A model generated the notes under the pieces. That model was not told where the DNA came from. It worked only from the letters and a program-made list of their open reading frames with translations, and made no database searches. From Actinopolymorpha singaporensis (GTDB lineage Bacteria > Actinomycetota > Actinomycetes > Propionibacteriales > Actinopolymorphaceae): a stretch of DNA of 64,000 nt. Every line of letters starts with the position of its first letter. The stretch's first letter is position 1. The translations under genes were made by a program, and so were the position numbers. Positions 8,357 to 17,045 of the stretch are shown piece by piece. The DNA lies in NCBI RefSeq assembly GCF_900104745.1, contig NZ_LT629732.1, positions 186,001 through 250,000 on the forward strand. Direction: 5' to 3'.

Positions 8357-9723
8357 GCACATCCAGCCGCAAACCCCTTCACCTGAACGCGTTCCTCATG
8401 AGTACTGGCCATCACGAGGCGTCGTGGCGACTGCCGGAGAGCAACCCCCACGCCAACACCGACGTCGAGCACTACCGCGAGCTGGCAAGGATCGCCGAGC
8501 GGGGCACCTTCGACTCGGTCTTCTTCGCCGACAGCCCTGCCCTGTTCGGCGACGTGGGCAGGCGGCCTTCGGGCTCGCTGGAACCGACCGTCCTGCTCAC
8601 CGCGATCGCTGCCGCCACCGAACGCATCGGCCTGATCGCCACCGCGTCCACCACCTACAACGACCCGTACAACCTGGCCCGCAGGTTCGCCTCGGTCGAC
8701 CACGTGAGCGGCGGTCGCGCGGGATGGAACGTCGTGACCACCGCCTCGGTGGACGCGGCCCGCAACTTCGGGCTGGAGGAGCTCCCGAGCCACCGCGACC
8801 GATACGCCCGGGCGGCGGAGTTCCTCGAGGTGGCGCGCCGGTTGTGGGACAGCTGGGACGACGACGCGGCCCTTGCCGACAAGGAAGGTGGGGTGTGGGC
8901 GGACGCGTCGCGCGTCCACCGCGTCGACCATGCCGGGGAGTACTTCCGGGTGCAGGGACCACTCAACGTGCCCCGGTCGCCGCAGGGTCATCCCGTCCTC
9001 GTCCAGGCCGGGTCGTCGGAGGACGGGAAGACCCTCGCCTCGGAGTACGCCGAGGCGGTGTTCACCGCGCAGCAGACCCTCGCCGACGCGCAGGCGTTCT
9101 ACGCCGACCTGAAGGCGCGGGTTGCCCGAGCCGGGCGTGATCCCGAAGCCGTGAAGATCCTTCCCGGCATCGTGCCCGTCCTCGGTGCGACCGAGGCCGA
9201 GGCCCGGGCCCGCGAGGAGCAACTGGACCAGCTGATCGTGCCCGAGTACGCCCGGGAGCAGTTGGCCCGCACCCTTCGCGTCGCCCCCGACGACCTGCCG
9301 CTGGACCGGGAACTACCGGCGGACCTTCCGGACGAGGACGAGATCGAGGGGGCCAAGAGCCGCTACACCCTCATCGTCACCCTGGCCCGCCGGGAGCGAC
9401 TGACCGTACGGCAGCTGATCGGCCGGCTCGGTGGCGGCCGCGGGCACCGGACGTTCAGCGGTACGCCCGAACAGGTGGCAGACGCGCTCGCGGAGTGGCA
9501 CGCCAAGGGCGCTGCCGACGGATTCAACGTCATGCCGGCGGTGCTGCCGAGCGGGCTGTCGGAGTTCGTCGACCACGTGGTGCCCATCCTGCGCCGGCGC
9601 GGCCTCTTCCGTACCGAGTACACCGGGACGACGCTGCGCCACCACTACGGCCTGGACCGCCCGGTCAGCTCCTTCGCCCGTGACCACGACCGGACCCACC
9701 AACTCGACCTGCTCGGCGCCTGA
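8353..9723 (+). CDS. FMNH2-dependent monooxygenase, NtaA/SnaA/DszA family
   Basis: The 456-residue luciferase-like enzyme begins LHLNAFLMSTGHHEASWRLP, the signature start of the NtaA/SnaA/DszA class, and has typical internal blocks (SGGRAGWNVVTT, FAEYFRVQGPLNVPRSPQGHP-like region, RTFSGTPEQVAD). These enzymes use reduced FMN and O2 to cleave C-N or C-S bonds in compounds such as nitrilotriacetate or dibenzothiophene sulfone. The ATGA overlap with the sulfonate-type ATPase gene and the upstream leader peptide point to desulfurisation of an imported organosulfur compound. Substrate remains inference. The ATG at 8353 has AGAGG eight bases upstream. Confidence 0.9.
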   Translation: MSTSSRKPLHLNAFLMSTGHHEASWRLPESNPHANTDVEHYRELARIAERGTFDSVFFADSPALFGDVGRRPSGSLEPTVLLTAIAAATERIGLIATASTTYNDPYNLARRFASVDHVSGGRAGWNVVTTASVDAARNFGLEELPSHRDRYARAAEFLEVARRLWDSWDDDAALADKEGGVWADASRVHRVDHAGEYFRVQGPLNVPRSPQGHPVLVQAGSSEDGKTLASEYAEAVFTAQQTLADAQAFYADLKARVARAGRDPEAVKILPGIVPVLGATEAEARAREEQLDQLIVPEYAREQLARTLRVAPDDLPLDRELPADLPDEDEIEGAKSRYTLIVTLARRERLTVRQLIGRLGGGRGHRTFSGTPEQVADALAEWHAKGAADGFNVMPAVLPSGLSEFVDHVVPILRRRGLFRTEYTGTTLRHHYGLDRPVSSFARDHDRTHQLDLLGA

Positions 9724-9745
9724 GCCGGTGTCCATGGAGGACCTG

Positions 9746-10312
9746 ATGACCACGTTTCTCGAAGCACCCTCCGGTATCACCCCGGACCTCTACCGCGCGG
9801 TCTTCCGCCGGTACGCCGCGGGGGTCGTCATCGTCACCGCGGACGCGGGGTTCGGCCCGGTGGGCTTCACCGCGACGTCGCTCGCGTCGATCTCCCTGGA
9901 TCCGCCGCTGGTGTCGTTCGCCCTGTCCACCAACGCCTCGAGCTGGCCCACCATCGCCGCCGCCGAGAGCGTGGTGGTCAACTTCGTCGGGGCGCACGAC
10001 CACACTCTCGCGGCGAGGTTCGCGACCAGCGGTATCGACCGTTTCGCCGGCCCCACCCGGTGGTCGCGGCTGCGCACCGGTGAGCCGGTGCTGGACGACG
10101 CGGCGGGACACCTGCGCGGGCGGATCGACTACCGCTACCCGGTCGGCGACCACCACCTGGTGGTCGCCGAGGTCACCGCCGCCGCCACCAGGCAGCACGC
10201 GCCGCTGGTCTACCACGCCGGAACGTACGCCACGGTAGGGCCGACGCCAACGCACGCTCCGACGTCGGCGCCATCGCCAGTGCCCACACCGGCGCCGGCA
10301 CCGCCCGCCTGA
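9746..10312 (+). CDS. Flavin reductase (DIM6/NTAB-like, FMN-binding split barrel)
   Basis: The 188-residue protein belongs to the flavin reductase family that supplies reduced FMN to two-component monooxygenases. Typical features are the start of the fold at YRAVFRRYAAGVVIVTA, then GFTATSLASISLDPPLVSFAL, the flavin-binding core. GGAGG at 9736-9740 sits five bases before the ATG at 9746. A nearer upstream ATG at 9734 would overlap this site, so the later start is preferred. The last 25 residues are a Pro/Ala/Thr tail outside the conserved fold. It is the last gene of the operon, partner of the monooxygenase just upstream, and is followed by a strong terminator. Confidence 0.9.
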   Translation: MTTFLEAPSGITPDLYRAVFRRYAAGVVIVTADAGFGPVGFTATSLASISLDPPLVSFALSTNASSWPTIAAAESVVVNFVGAHDHTLAARFATSGIDRFAGPTRWSRLRTGEPVLDDAAGHLRGRIDYRYPVGDHHLVVAEVTAAATRQHAPLVYHAGTYATVGPTPTHAPTSAPSPVPTPAPAPPA

Positions 10313-10331
10313 CTCCCCTTTCCGGATGCGA

Positions 10332-10365
10332 GCGCCCCGCCCGTGATTGACCACGGGCGGGGCGC
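10332..10365. terminator. Strong hairpin terminator between the sulfur operon and ku
   Basis: A perfect 14-bp stem, GCGCCCCGCCCGTG (10332-10345) with its complement (10352-10365), closes a six-base loop. It lies between two genes that end toward each other, 19 bases after one stop and 13 before the other, so it probably serves both. There is no T-run, as is common in high-GC actinobacteria. Confidence 0.85.
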
Positions 10366-10378
10366 AGACGTGCGGGTC

Positions 10379-11446
10379 TCAGGACGCCTTCTGAACCGCC
10401 TTCTGCAGTTGGGCTCTGGTCATCTTCGACCGGCCCTCGATGCCGAGCTCGGTGGCGCGGTCGTACAGGTCCTGCTTGCTGAGCTCGGCGACGTCGGCCG
10501 ACCTGGAGCGCCCGCTCGCACCGTCGCCCGCCGCCTTCCGCGTGCCCGCCCCGCCGCCGCCGGACTTCGCGGCCTTCTTCGCACCGGCCGACTTCTTCGC
10601 GGTCTTCTTCGCGGCCTTCTTGGCGCCCGCATCCGAACGCCCTGCACCGCCGCGTCCGGACCGGCTGCTCCTCGCCTCGTCGACGCTGCGGCGCAACGCG
10701 TCCATCAGGTCGACGACGTTGCTCTCCTCCGGCTCGTACTCCTCGACCTCGATCTCCTTGCCCTTGGCCTTGTCCTTCACGATGCCGAGCAGGCGTTCAC
10801 GGTAGGTGTCGTGGTACTGCTCCGGCTTCCACGGCGTGGTGAGCTGCTCGATCAGGTTGACCGCCGCCTTGACCTCACGCGAGTTGCTCCGGGTGGTCGA
10901 GGGCAGGGAGTCGACCACCTCCTCCGGGTCGCGTACCTCGTCGGCGAACAGCAGCGTCTCCAGCACCAGCACGCGCTTCCAGGGCCGGATCACCGCGAGG
11001 TACTCCTTGCCGCGCATCACGAACGAGCCCACCCCGGCCAGGCCGGACTGCTCCATCGCGTCGCGCAGCAGGGCGTAGGCCTCGTGCGCGCTCTCCTCCC
11101 GCGGGGCGAGGTAGTAGCTCTTCTCGTAGTAGACGGGATCGATCTCGGCGAGGTCGACGAAGTCGGTGATCTCCAGCGAGCGGGACCTGCCCAGGCTGGC
11201 CGAGTCGACCTCCTCCTGGGTCAGCGTGACGAACTTGTCGCCGGGTAGTTCGTAGCCCTTCACCACGTCCTTGTACTCGACCTCACGGTCGGTGCCCTCC
11301 GCGACGCGCTTGTAGCGCACCCGGGCGTTGGAACCGGCCTCACGCTGGTGGAAGGACACGTCCTTCTGCTCGGTCGCGCTCAGCAGTCTCACCGGGACGT
11401 TCACCAGCCCGAAGCTCAGCGATCCGTTCCAAATCGGACGTGCCAT
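10379..11446 (-). CDS. ku: Non-homologous end-joining protein Ku
   Basis: The 355-residue protein opens with MARPIWNGSLSFGLVNVPVRL, the near-invariant start of bacterial Ku. The Ku core runs to about residue 255. It continues with a Lys/Ala-rich tail and ends in a SAP-like segment (ELSKQDLYDRATELGIEGRS). Ku binds double-strand DNA ends as a homodimer and recruits ligase D; the basic tail typically aids DNA bridging. I prefer the ATG at 11446, eight bases behind AGAGG, over a GTG three codons earlier. No ligD, polymerase or nuclease gene lies nearby, so the NHEJ partner must be elsewhere. Four TTCGAGG repeats lie just upstream. Confidence 0.95.
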   Translation of the reverse strand: MARPIWNGSLSFGLVNVPVRLLSATEQKDVSFHQREAGSNARVRYKRVAEGTDREVEYKDVVKGYELPGDKFVTLTQEEVDSASLGRSRSLEITDFVDLAEIDPVYYEKSYYLAPREESAHEAYALLRDAMEQSGLAGVGSFVMRGKEYLAVIRPWKRVLVLETLLFADEVRDPEEVVDSLPSTTRSNSREVKAAVNLIEQLTTPWKPEQYHDTYRERLLGIVKDKAKGKEIEVEEYEPEESNVVDLMDALRRSVDEARSSRSGRGGAGRSDAGAKKAAKKTAKKSAGAKKAAKSGGGGAGTRKAAGDGASGRSRSADVAELSKQDLYDRATELGIEGRSKMTRAQLQKAVQKAS

Positions 11447-11479
11447 GTCGTTCACCTCTGCGCTGTGTGGAGTTCGGGG

Positions 11480-11530
11480 TTCGAGGTTTGGGACTTCGAG
11501 GTTTGGCGTTTCGAGGTTGGGGTTCGAGGT
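11480..11530. repeat. Four direct TTCGAGG repeats, about 15-bp spacing, upstream of ku
   Basis: TTCGAGG begins at 11480, 11495, 11510 and 11523, within a larger repeating unit TTCGAGGTTTGGG-C. The array occupies the 125-base gap between the ku start and the end of the divergent-facing oxidoreductase gene. Regular spacing of one to one and a half helical turns is compatible with a regulator-binding array, or it may be simple slippage expansion. Confidence 0.75.
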
Positions 11531-11570
11531 CGGTTGTCTGTGTCAGGTCGTCTACCCCTGAGGGCCCGCG

Positions 11571-12674
11571 CTACCCCCCGGGGGCGGGCGCCCAGGGTTG
11601 GGGTTCGGTGCGGACGGTCTCGCCGGTACGCACGGCCTGGGCGATCATCATGCCGAGATAGTGGTCCTGGCAGGCCTGCGCCAAGCCGTAGAAGCCGGGG
11701 CCGCCCGCCGCGTGCTCGACCATCCGCGCCAGGCAGGTGGCGATGGCGATCTCGTCGTCGTACAACCTGGCCGGCGCGAACGGGTTCTGGTAGACCCACC
11801 GGTCGCCGGCCATGATGCCCTGCAGGAAGTAGCCCTCGGCGTTCTCCCACTCGCCGCGGTTGACCCGGGTGAGCTCGAAGTCCAGCGGAGTGCCGGACGG
11901 CTCCTGGACGCGGACCCGCCGGTCGAAGATCTCACCGCGGTGGCCCCGCACCGACACGTGGTTGGACCTGATCCAGGACCGGTGCTGGTTGGCGGTGAAG
12001 TCGTAGCAGCCGAGCCGATCGCCGAAGTCCAGCCAGGCGAGGTCGCGTTCGGAGGTGACCAGGACGTCCTCGCGCGGAGGGCCTTCGCGGGTCGGCCCGG
12101 CCACCCACGGCGACTCGAACCGCATGCCGCGGATGACCGCGTCGTCGTAGCCCACGCCGAGGAAGAGACGCAACAGGCTGACGGCGTGGTAGAGGTGCGA
12201 GAACGACACGGTGGCCTGGGTGACCGGGCCCAGCCTGCCCTCCCGGATCAGCGCCAGCCGCGCCTGGTTGACCGGGTGCAGGTGGTACTGCTCGGCCACC
12301 TGGACGCGGGCGCCGGTCCCGGCGAGGTCGGCGTACAACCGGTGCAGGCCGGCAAGGTCGGGAGCGGGCGGGGTCTCGGCCAGGACGGGCATCCCGCGCC
12401 CGGCCAGGTCGCGGATGTAGTCGGCGCCGGCCGCCGCGGGCACGGACACCACGACGAAATCGGGGAGGTCCGGACGCGTGCGGGCCAGGAGGTCGTCGAG
12501 GGTACGAAACGTCGGAACGTCCCACCGGCGTTCCATCTCCCGGCCGCGCTCGGCGTCGCGCACCACCAGCCCGGCCACCCGGAACCGCTCCGGCAGCGCC
12601 CGTGCGATCCGCAGGAAGTACTGCGCCCGGAAGCCGGCGCCGCCGACGACCCCGAACGTCGCCACACCGGTCAT
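11571..12674 (-). CDS. Gfo/Idh/MocA-family oxidoreductase-like protein with altered EKP motif
   Basis: The 367-residue protein has the family's N-terminal nucleotide fold (GVVGGAGFRAQYFLRIA) and the following alpha/beta domain with the YHLHPVNQARLALI block. These enzymes usually use NAD(P) to oxidise sugars or cyclitols, with a catalytic Lys in an EKP motif. Here that site reads AETPPAP, so the Lys is replaced by Thr. The protein may therefore be a non-canonical member or a binding/regulatory relative rather than a standard dehydrogenase. The ATG at 12674 has GGGAG upstream. It stands alone, 115 bases from ku. Substrate unknown. Confidence 0.8.
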   Translation of the reverse strand: MTGVATFGVVGGAGFRAQYFLRIARALPERFRVAGLVVRDAERGREMERRWDVPTFRTLDDLLARTRPDLPDFVVVSVPAAAGADYIRDLAGRGMPVLAETPPAPDLAGLHRLYADLAGTGARVQVAEQYHLHPVNQARLALIREGRLGPVTQATVSFSHLYHAVSLLRLFLGVGYDDAVIRGMRFESPWVAGPTREGPPREDVLVTSERDLAWLDFGDRLGCYDFTANQHRSWIRSNHVSVRGHRGEIFDRRVRVQEPSGTPLDFELTRVNRGEWENAEGYFLQGIMAGDRWVYQNPFAPARLYDDEIAIATCLARMVEHAAGGPGFYGLAQACQDHYLGMMIAQAVRTGETVRTEPQPWAPAPGG

Positions 12675-12845
12675 CACCTGCTCCCTTCCAGCCGAGGTGG
12701 CCGGACGTTCCCTCGCCGGGGCAAACCCGGCGAACCCGTCGCGGACCGCCCGTCACGGCGCAGATTACCCGCGTCCCACCGGCGTCGCCGACGCTGCGAC
12801 GCGGAGGCGGCGACGCGGAGGCGCCGTGAGCGGTTTGATGGAGGC

Positions 12846-13613
12846 ATGCGCGCGGAGTCCTTCCTGCAGACACGCCGCACCTGGGTCGGTGCGGTGGCCG
12901 CCGTGCTTCCGCTGGTGGTGTGCGCGGCGCTGGCGCCGTTCCGGGAGAGCGTGGCCAACACCGACGTCGCCCTGGCCCTGGTGCTGCTGATCGTCGCGGC
13001 GGCCTCCACCGGCGTCCGATGGGCCGGGGTCGTCGCCGCGGCCTCCAGCGCGGTGTGGTTCGACTTCTTCCTCACCCGGCCGTACCACCAGCTCACCATC
13101 GCCAACCGGGAGGACGTGGAGACCGCCGTACTCCTGGTCACCGTCGGCGTCGCGGTCTCCGAGATCGCCCACTGGGGACGCCGCCAGCAGGCACGCGCCA
13201 GCCGCCAGGAGGGATACCTGTCCGGGGTTGTCCGTACGTCAGCCGCGGTCGCCGCAGGCCGGGAGTCACCGGACTCCCTCACCTCCCACGTCGCCCACCA
13301 GATCACCGACGTCCTGCGGATCGACGACTGCCGCTTCGACCCTTCCGGCGGGAACGGCGGTGACGGAATGGCGACGATGGACGGCGACGGCCACGTGACC
13401 CGGCACGGGCGCCCGCTGGACGTCGACAGGTACGGACTGCCGACGGACGCCGAGACCTCGCTCGTCGTCCGCAGCGGCGGCGTCGTACACGGCCGGTTCC
13501 TGCTGGTCGCGGCGACCGAGGTGGTGCACCCGACGCTGGAGCAGCGGCAGGTGGCGGCCACTCTCGCCAGCCAGCTCGGCGCGGCGCTGTCCAGGCCGAG
13601 CACCCAATCGTGA
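12846..13613 (+). CDS. DUF4118 membrane protein with GAF-like domain (KdpD-sensor-like, no kinase)
   Basis: The 255-residue protein has about four N-terminal membrane helices (residues 12-95) resembling the DUF4118 region of KdpD, with the diagnostic WFDFFLTRPYHQLTI loop. A short linker with basic residues follows, then a cytoplasmic part (about 120-250) that looks like a GAF domain. No histidine-kinase or response module follows, and no kdp gene is nearby. It may be a stand-alone sensor that works with a partner, or a degenerate KdpD fragment. The ATG at 12846 has poor upstream signals; it fits the start of the hydrophobic segment. Confidence 0.8.
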   Translation: MRAESFLQTRRTWVGAVAAVLPLVVCAALAPFRESVANTDVALALVLLIVAAASTGVRWAGVVAAASSAVWFDFFLTRPYHQLTIANREDVETAVLLVTVGVAVSEIAHWGRRQQARASRQEGYLSGVVRTSAAVAAGRESPDSLTSHVAHQITDVLRIDDCRFDPSGGNGGDGMATMDGDGHVTRHGRPLDVDRYGLPTDAETSLVVRSGGVVHGRFLLVAATEVVHPTLEQRQVAATLASQLGAALSRPSTQS

Positions 13614-13659
13614 CGCCGACGCTCTGGACGCCGCCCGGCGCACCTGTCACCGTGCGGGC

Positions 13660-13896
13660 ATGAACGGAATCGTGGGACTGGTCCTGGTTGTCGCGGCACT
13701 GGTCGTCCTGGGAGTTGCCCTGATCGTGGTCGGGCGGCGACGAGAACGTCGCGGGTCCGCAGGAGACCTCGCCACGCCGCGCGACGACGGTACGACCGGC
13801 AACGACCTTCCCCGCGCTGGCGAGGACAAGGGCCACGCCTGGTTCTCCGGTGGGTGGGGCGGCGGCGACGGCGGCGCCGGAGGCGACGGCAGCTGA
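13660..13896 (+). CDS. Small single-pass membrane protein, unknown
   Basis: The 78-residue frame has one strong membrane helix near the start (residues 4-25, GLVLVVAALVVLGVALIVV), then RRRERR, then an acidic, Gly-rich tail ending GGGDGGAGGDGS. The positive-inside rule puts the tail in the cytoplasm. I do not recognise a family. No clear ribosome-binding site is visible, but it sits in the same direction 46 bases after the DUF4118 gene, so it may be cotranscribed. Confidence 0.5.
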   Translation: MNGIVGLVLVVAALVVLGVALIVVGRRRERRGSAGDLATPRDDGTTGNDLPRAGEDKGHAWFSGGWGGGDGGAGGDGS

Positions 13897-14245
13897 GAGC
13901 CGCGGCCTTTCGTGACAACCGGCCGGGCGCATCAGAGGACCTGTAGAACAATTTCCCTTCGCCGGCATTGTCCGGATCAGGTAGCTGGGGGTCGTCCAGA
14001 CGATCTCTCGACCGTCCGGGCCTCTCAGCCCTCTCGGGCTCCCTCGCTTGCTCCACAGGCCTTGTTACCAAACTCCCACGCCTCGCGGGCGCCGCGTAGG
14101 GCAGAAGGTCCCCACCGGCCCGTACGGCGGACATCCCGGCGGCCGGGACGTCCGGCCGGGCCGTTCGCCCCTGGCTCGGCGGTGGCGCGTCGTCGAGCGT
14201 GGAGGGAAACCATCCGAGTGCCGGCATGTTTCCCCGGAGGCGACG
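13897..14245. other. Intergenic region, no gene seen
   Basis: This 349-base stretch holds no convincing frame or RNA gene. It contains the only short AT-enriched patches here (around 13945-13955 and 14060-14075) and probably carries the promoter of the DUF2267 gene. GGAGG at 14236-14240 is that gene's ribosome-binding site. Confidence 0.5.
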
Positions 14246-14935
14246 ATGACGATCCGCCCACACGCCCTGGCCCGTGCGGAGAACACCACCCACGCCTGGC
14301 TGCACACCGTCGCGCAGGAGCTGGGCAGCGACGACCCGGAGTTCACCTTCCGGGCAGTGCGCACCTGGCTGCACTGCGTCCGGGACCGGCTCACGGTGGA
14401 GAGCGCCGCCCACCTCGCCGCCCAGCTGCCCGAACTCCTGCGCGGCGTCTTCTACGACGGCTGGTCGCCCAGCCGGGTGCCGACGAAGGCGGACGCGGAG
14501 GAGACCGCCGAACGTTTCGCGCACGAGGCGATGATCCCGCTCGGTGAGGTGCACCCCGTGGCCGCCGCGGTGACGGCGGCGATGCGCGAGCAGTTCTCCC
14601 CCGGCCAACTGGACACGACGTTCGCGAATCTGCCGGTACGCCTGCGGGCGTTGTTCGAACCCGATCCCGACCGCGCACCCAGTGGTGACGGACGGACCGG
14701 CGGCCGCGGTGAGCAGACCGCCGAACGCGTTCCCAGTCAGCGCAACCGTGCCGAGGCCGCCGTCAACGAGAGGTTGGCAGACTTCGAACGCCACCTGCAG
14801 GCGCTCACCGAGGCCGTCCGGGTACTCGCCGTCGGGATGGAGGAGGTTCCCGTCGACGAACCGTCCACCCAGCGGGCCGCGCGAGCAGCGCGCCGGGCAC
14901 ACCAGCTGCTGCTCGCCGCCGGCCGGGAGCTGTGA
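14246..14935 (+). CDS. DUF2267-domain protein
   Basis: The 229-residue protein is led by GGAGG five bases before the ATG. The first 130 residues match the DUF2267 pattern: helical, with RAVRTWLHCVRDRLTVESAAHLAAQLPELLRGVFYDGW as the hallmark (residues about 38-75). The C-terminal third is Arg/Ala/Glu-rich and probably helical. DUF2267 proteins are small soluble proteins often linked to stress genes in actinobacteria; biochemical function is unknown. It stands between a small membrane-protein gene and the convergent binding-protein gene. Confidence 0.8.
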   Translation: MTIRPHALARAENTTHAWLHTVAQELGSDDPEFTFRAVRTWLHCVRDRLTVESAAHLAAQLPELLRGVFYDGWSPSRVPTKADAEETAERFAHEAMIPLGEVHPVAAAVTAAMREQFSPGQLDTTFANLPVRLRALFEPDPDRAPSGDGRTGGRGEQTAERVPSQRNRAEAAVNERLADFERHLQALTEAVRVLAVGMEEVPVDEPSTQRAARAARRAHQLLLAAGREL

Positions 14936-15062
14936 CCACACCGTTCCGCTCGTACCGAGTGCGGCTTCGCCCCCGCGCCGCGTAGAAGCCTGCCGGGCCG
15001 GTGTGGACGTTGGCCCGGATCATCTCGAAATGGGGAGTGTCCCCGTAAACGTGCCTCCTGGC

Positions 15063-17012
15063 TCAGCTCGGCTTTATGTAGTACTGGCAGGGATTCGTCG
15101 GGGCGGGCGACATGTAGACCCAGGCGCCCTCGGTGGTGAACTTCGGCCAGTTGCCGATCTTGTTCGCCACCGTGCCGTAGCCGTTGGGCAGCATCGCGAT
15201 CCCGATGGCGTGGAAGCGCTGCTTGGCGATCCGCAGGATCTCCTTCATCAACCGGACCTGTTCGTCCATGTCGGACGTCGCGTTCACCTTGTCGTACAAC
15301 GCCATCTGCTGCCGGACGTCGGCCGGCGGACGCTCGCCGGCCTTGCCCTTCGTGTTGTACCACTCCGCCCACTTCACCCCGAAGAACGAGTACGGGTTGA
15401 GCAACGGCAGGTAGTTGTAGGGGTTCAGCAGCACCACGCCGTCCAGGCCACCCTCTCCCGCCCACACCGAGAAGTCGTGTTTGTTGGCCTGGCCGCGTTC
15501 GACCACGATCTCCGGGCTGCCGGTGTTGACGTGTGCGTCGATGCCGACCTTCTGCCAGAAGTTGACCACCAGTGCCAGCACGTCCGCCCAGGTGGGGACG
15601 ATGGTGGCCACGTCGACGAGGAACGAGATGGGCTTGCCGTCCGGTCCCAGGCGCACTCCCCTGGCGTTCTTCTTCGGGTACTCCTTGTCCAGGATCTCGT
15701 TCGCCTTGGCCACGTCGTACTCGGTGTACTGCGTGGCCATCTCCTTGTCGAGGTAGGTCGACTCCTTGCGAGGCGCCACCTGCCAGGGCTCACCCTGCCG
15801 CTGGAACACGGCCTTGATGATCTCCCGCCGGTTGATCGCGTACGACAACCCGACCCGGAAGTTGCGGTTGTTGAAGATCTCCCGCTTGACCGGGTCCTCG
15901 TGGGTGAGGTTGGGGTAGATGCAGGCGACGTTCATCGCCTCGGGCACGACGTCGAACAGCCGGAAGTTGCCGCGGTCGCGGTACTTCGCCACGACCGGCT
16001 TGTCCTTCAGCTGCGGCGTGGAAACGTCGATCTCGCCGTTGAGCGTCTTGAGCAGAGCGGCCTCGTCGTCGCCCACCACCTGGTAGACGATCCGGTCGAT
16101 GTAGGGCAGCTGGCTGCCCTCCGGGTCGACCTTCCAGTAGTACGGGTTGCGTTCCACCACCACCTGGGACTTCTGGTCGGAGGAGGTGGTGAGGACCCAC
16201 GCGTACAACGTCGGCTTGTGCGGGTTGCGGCCGAAGCTCCAGGTGCCGCCCACGTCCTGCAGGACGGCGATCCCGTCCTTGAAGCCGATCTTCTTGGCCT
16301 CGGTGGCGTGCTGGGGGTTGTACTTCGGGTGGAAGCGTTCGAGGTAGTGGCGGGGGTAGTCGGTCAGTGCCGCGCCGCGCCGGGTGGCGAGGTAGTTGAC
16401 GAACGTCCCGTTGGGCTTTGTGAAGGTGACCTTGACGGTGTGGTCGTCCACCTTGGCGGCCTTCATGTCACCGAACGGCGGGACCGAGGTGATCCGCTTG
16501 TCCATCAGGATGTCCTGGACGGCGAACACCACGTCGTCGGGCCCGAACGGCTTTCCGTCCGACCAGCGCATGCCCTCGCGGAGCACGAAGACGTACTCCG
16601 TGCTGTCGGCGTTGACCTGGTAGCTGGTGGCGATGTCCGGGATGACCTTCTTGAACGTCGGGTCCCAGCGCACGAGGTTCTCGTACCCCGCGAAGGAGTA
16701 GATGGTGGCCGCGTCGCTGTAGGCCTCGCCGGACAGCCGCAGGTGCCAGGCGCCGCCGTACCTCCCGACCTTCTCGTTCGGCTGCACCACCAGCGGTTTG
16801 CTGGGCAACCTGTCCTTGACAGGGGGCAGTTTCCCGGCCTTGACCTGGGCGGCCAGCGCGGGTGGTTCCTTGGTCTTCTTCGCCGTGCCGGCGTCGGAGT
16901 CACTGCCGGTGGGCTTGGTGGACAGGAAGCTGCACGCGCTTCCGGTCACCGCGACCGTCACGGCGACACCACCCACCCGCAGGACGTCCCGTCGGGTCAC
17001 CGCTCCTGTCAT
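15063..17012 (-). CDS. ABC transporter substrate-binding lipoprotein, family 5 (peptide/oligosaccharide type)
   Basis: The 649-residue protein starts with a Tat signal (TRRDVLRVGGVAV) followed by the lipobox GSAC, so it is an exported, lipid-anchored receptor. The body matches SBP_bac_5 proteins: MRWSDGKPFGPDDVVFAVQDI, the repeat of DYPRHYLERFHP, and a C-terminal Trp-rich region. Members bind oligopeptides, nickel complexes, oligosaccharides or opines. I chose the ATG at 17012 because AGGAGG lies five bases upstream and it starts exactly at the Tat motif. It follows a phytanoyl-CoA-dioxygenase-like gene on the same strand by 33 bases. No permease or ATPase gene is adjacent, so it must share a transporter encoded elsewhere. 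Ligand unknown. Confidence 0.9.
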   Translation of the reverse strand: MTGAVTRRDVLRVGGVAVTVAVTGSACSFLSTKPTGSDSDAGTAKKTKEPPALAAQVKAGKLPPVKDRLPSKPLVVQPNEKVGRYGGAWHLRLSGEAYSDAATIYSFAGYENLVRWDPTFKKVIPDIATSYQVNADSTEYVFVLREGMRWSDGKPFGPDDVVFAVQDILMDKRITSVPPFGDMKAAKVDDHTVKVTFTKPNGTFVNYLATRRGAALTDYPRHYLERFHPKYNPQHATEAKKIGFKDGIAVLQDVGGTWSFGRNPHKPTLYAWVLTTSSDQKSQVVVERNPYYWKVDPEGSQLPYIDRIVYQVVGDDEAALLKTLNGEIDVSTPQLKDKPVVAKYRDRGNFRLFDVVPEAMNVACIYPNLTHEDPVKREIFNNRNFRVGLSYAINRREIIKAVFQRQGEPWQVAPRKESTYLDKEMATQYTEYDVAKANEILDKEYPKKNARGVRLGPDGKPISFLVDVATIVPTWADVLALVVNFWQKVGIDAHVNTGSPEIVVERGQANKHDFSVWAGEGGLDGVVLLNPYNYLPLLNPYSFFGVKWAEWYNTKGKAGERPPADVRQQMALYDKVNATSDMDEQVRLMKEILRIAKQRFHAIGIAMLPNGYGTVANKIGNWPKFTTEGAWVYMSPAPTNPCQYYIKPS

Positions 17013-17045
17013 GTCCGCCTCCTGGGCTTGCAGCCGCATCGGGGT

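Noticed and set aside
13897-14245. Possible tRNA or small RNA in the gap
   Set aside because: I looked for cloverleaf arms, an acceptor stem with CCA and long stems; none was convincing.
14936-15006. Inverted pair CCACACCG / CGGTGTGG as a terminator
   Set aside because: Eight-base arms are 55 bases apart, too far for a standard terminator without further support.
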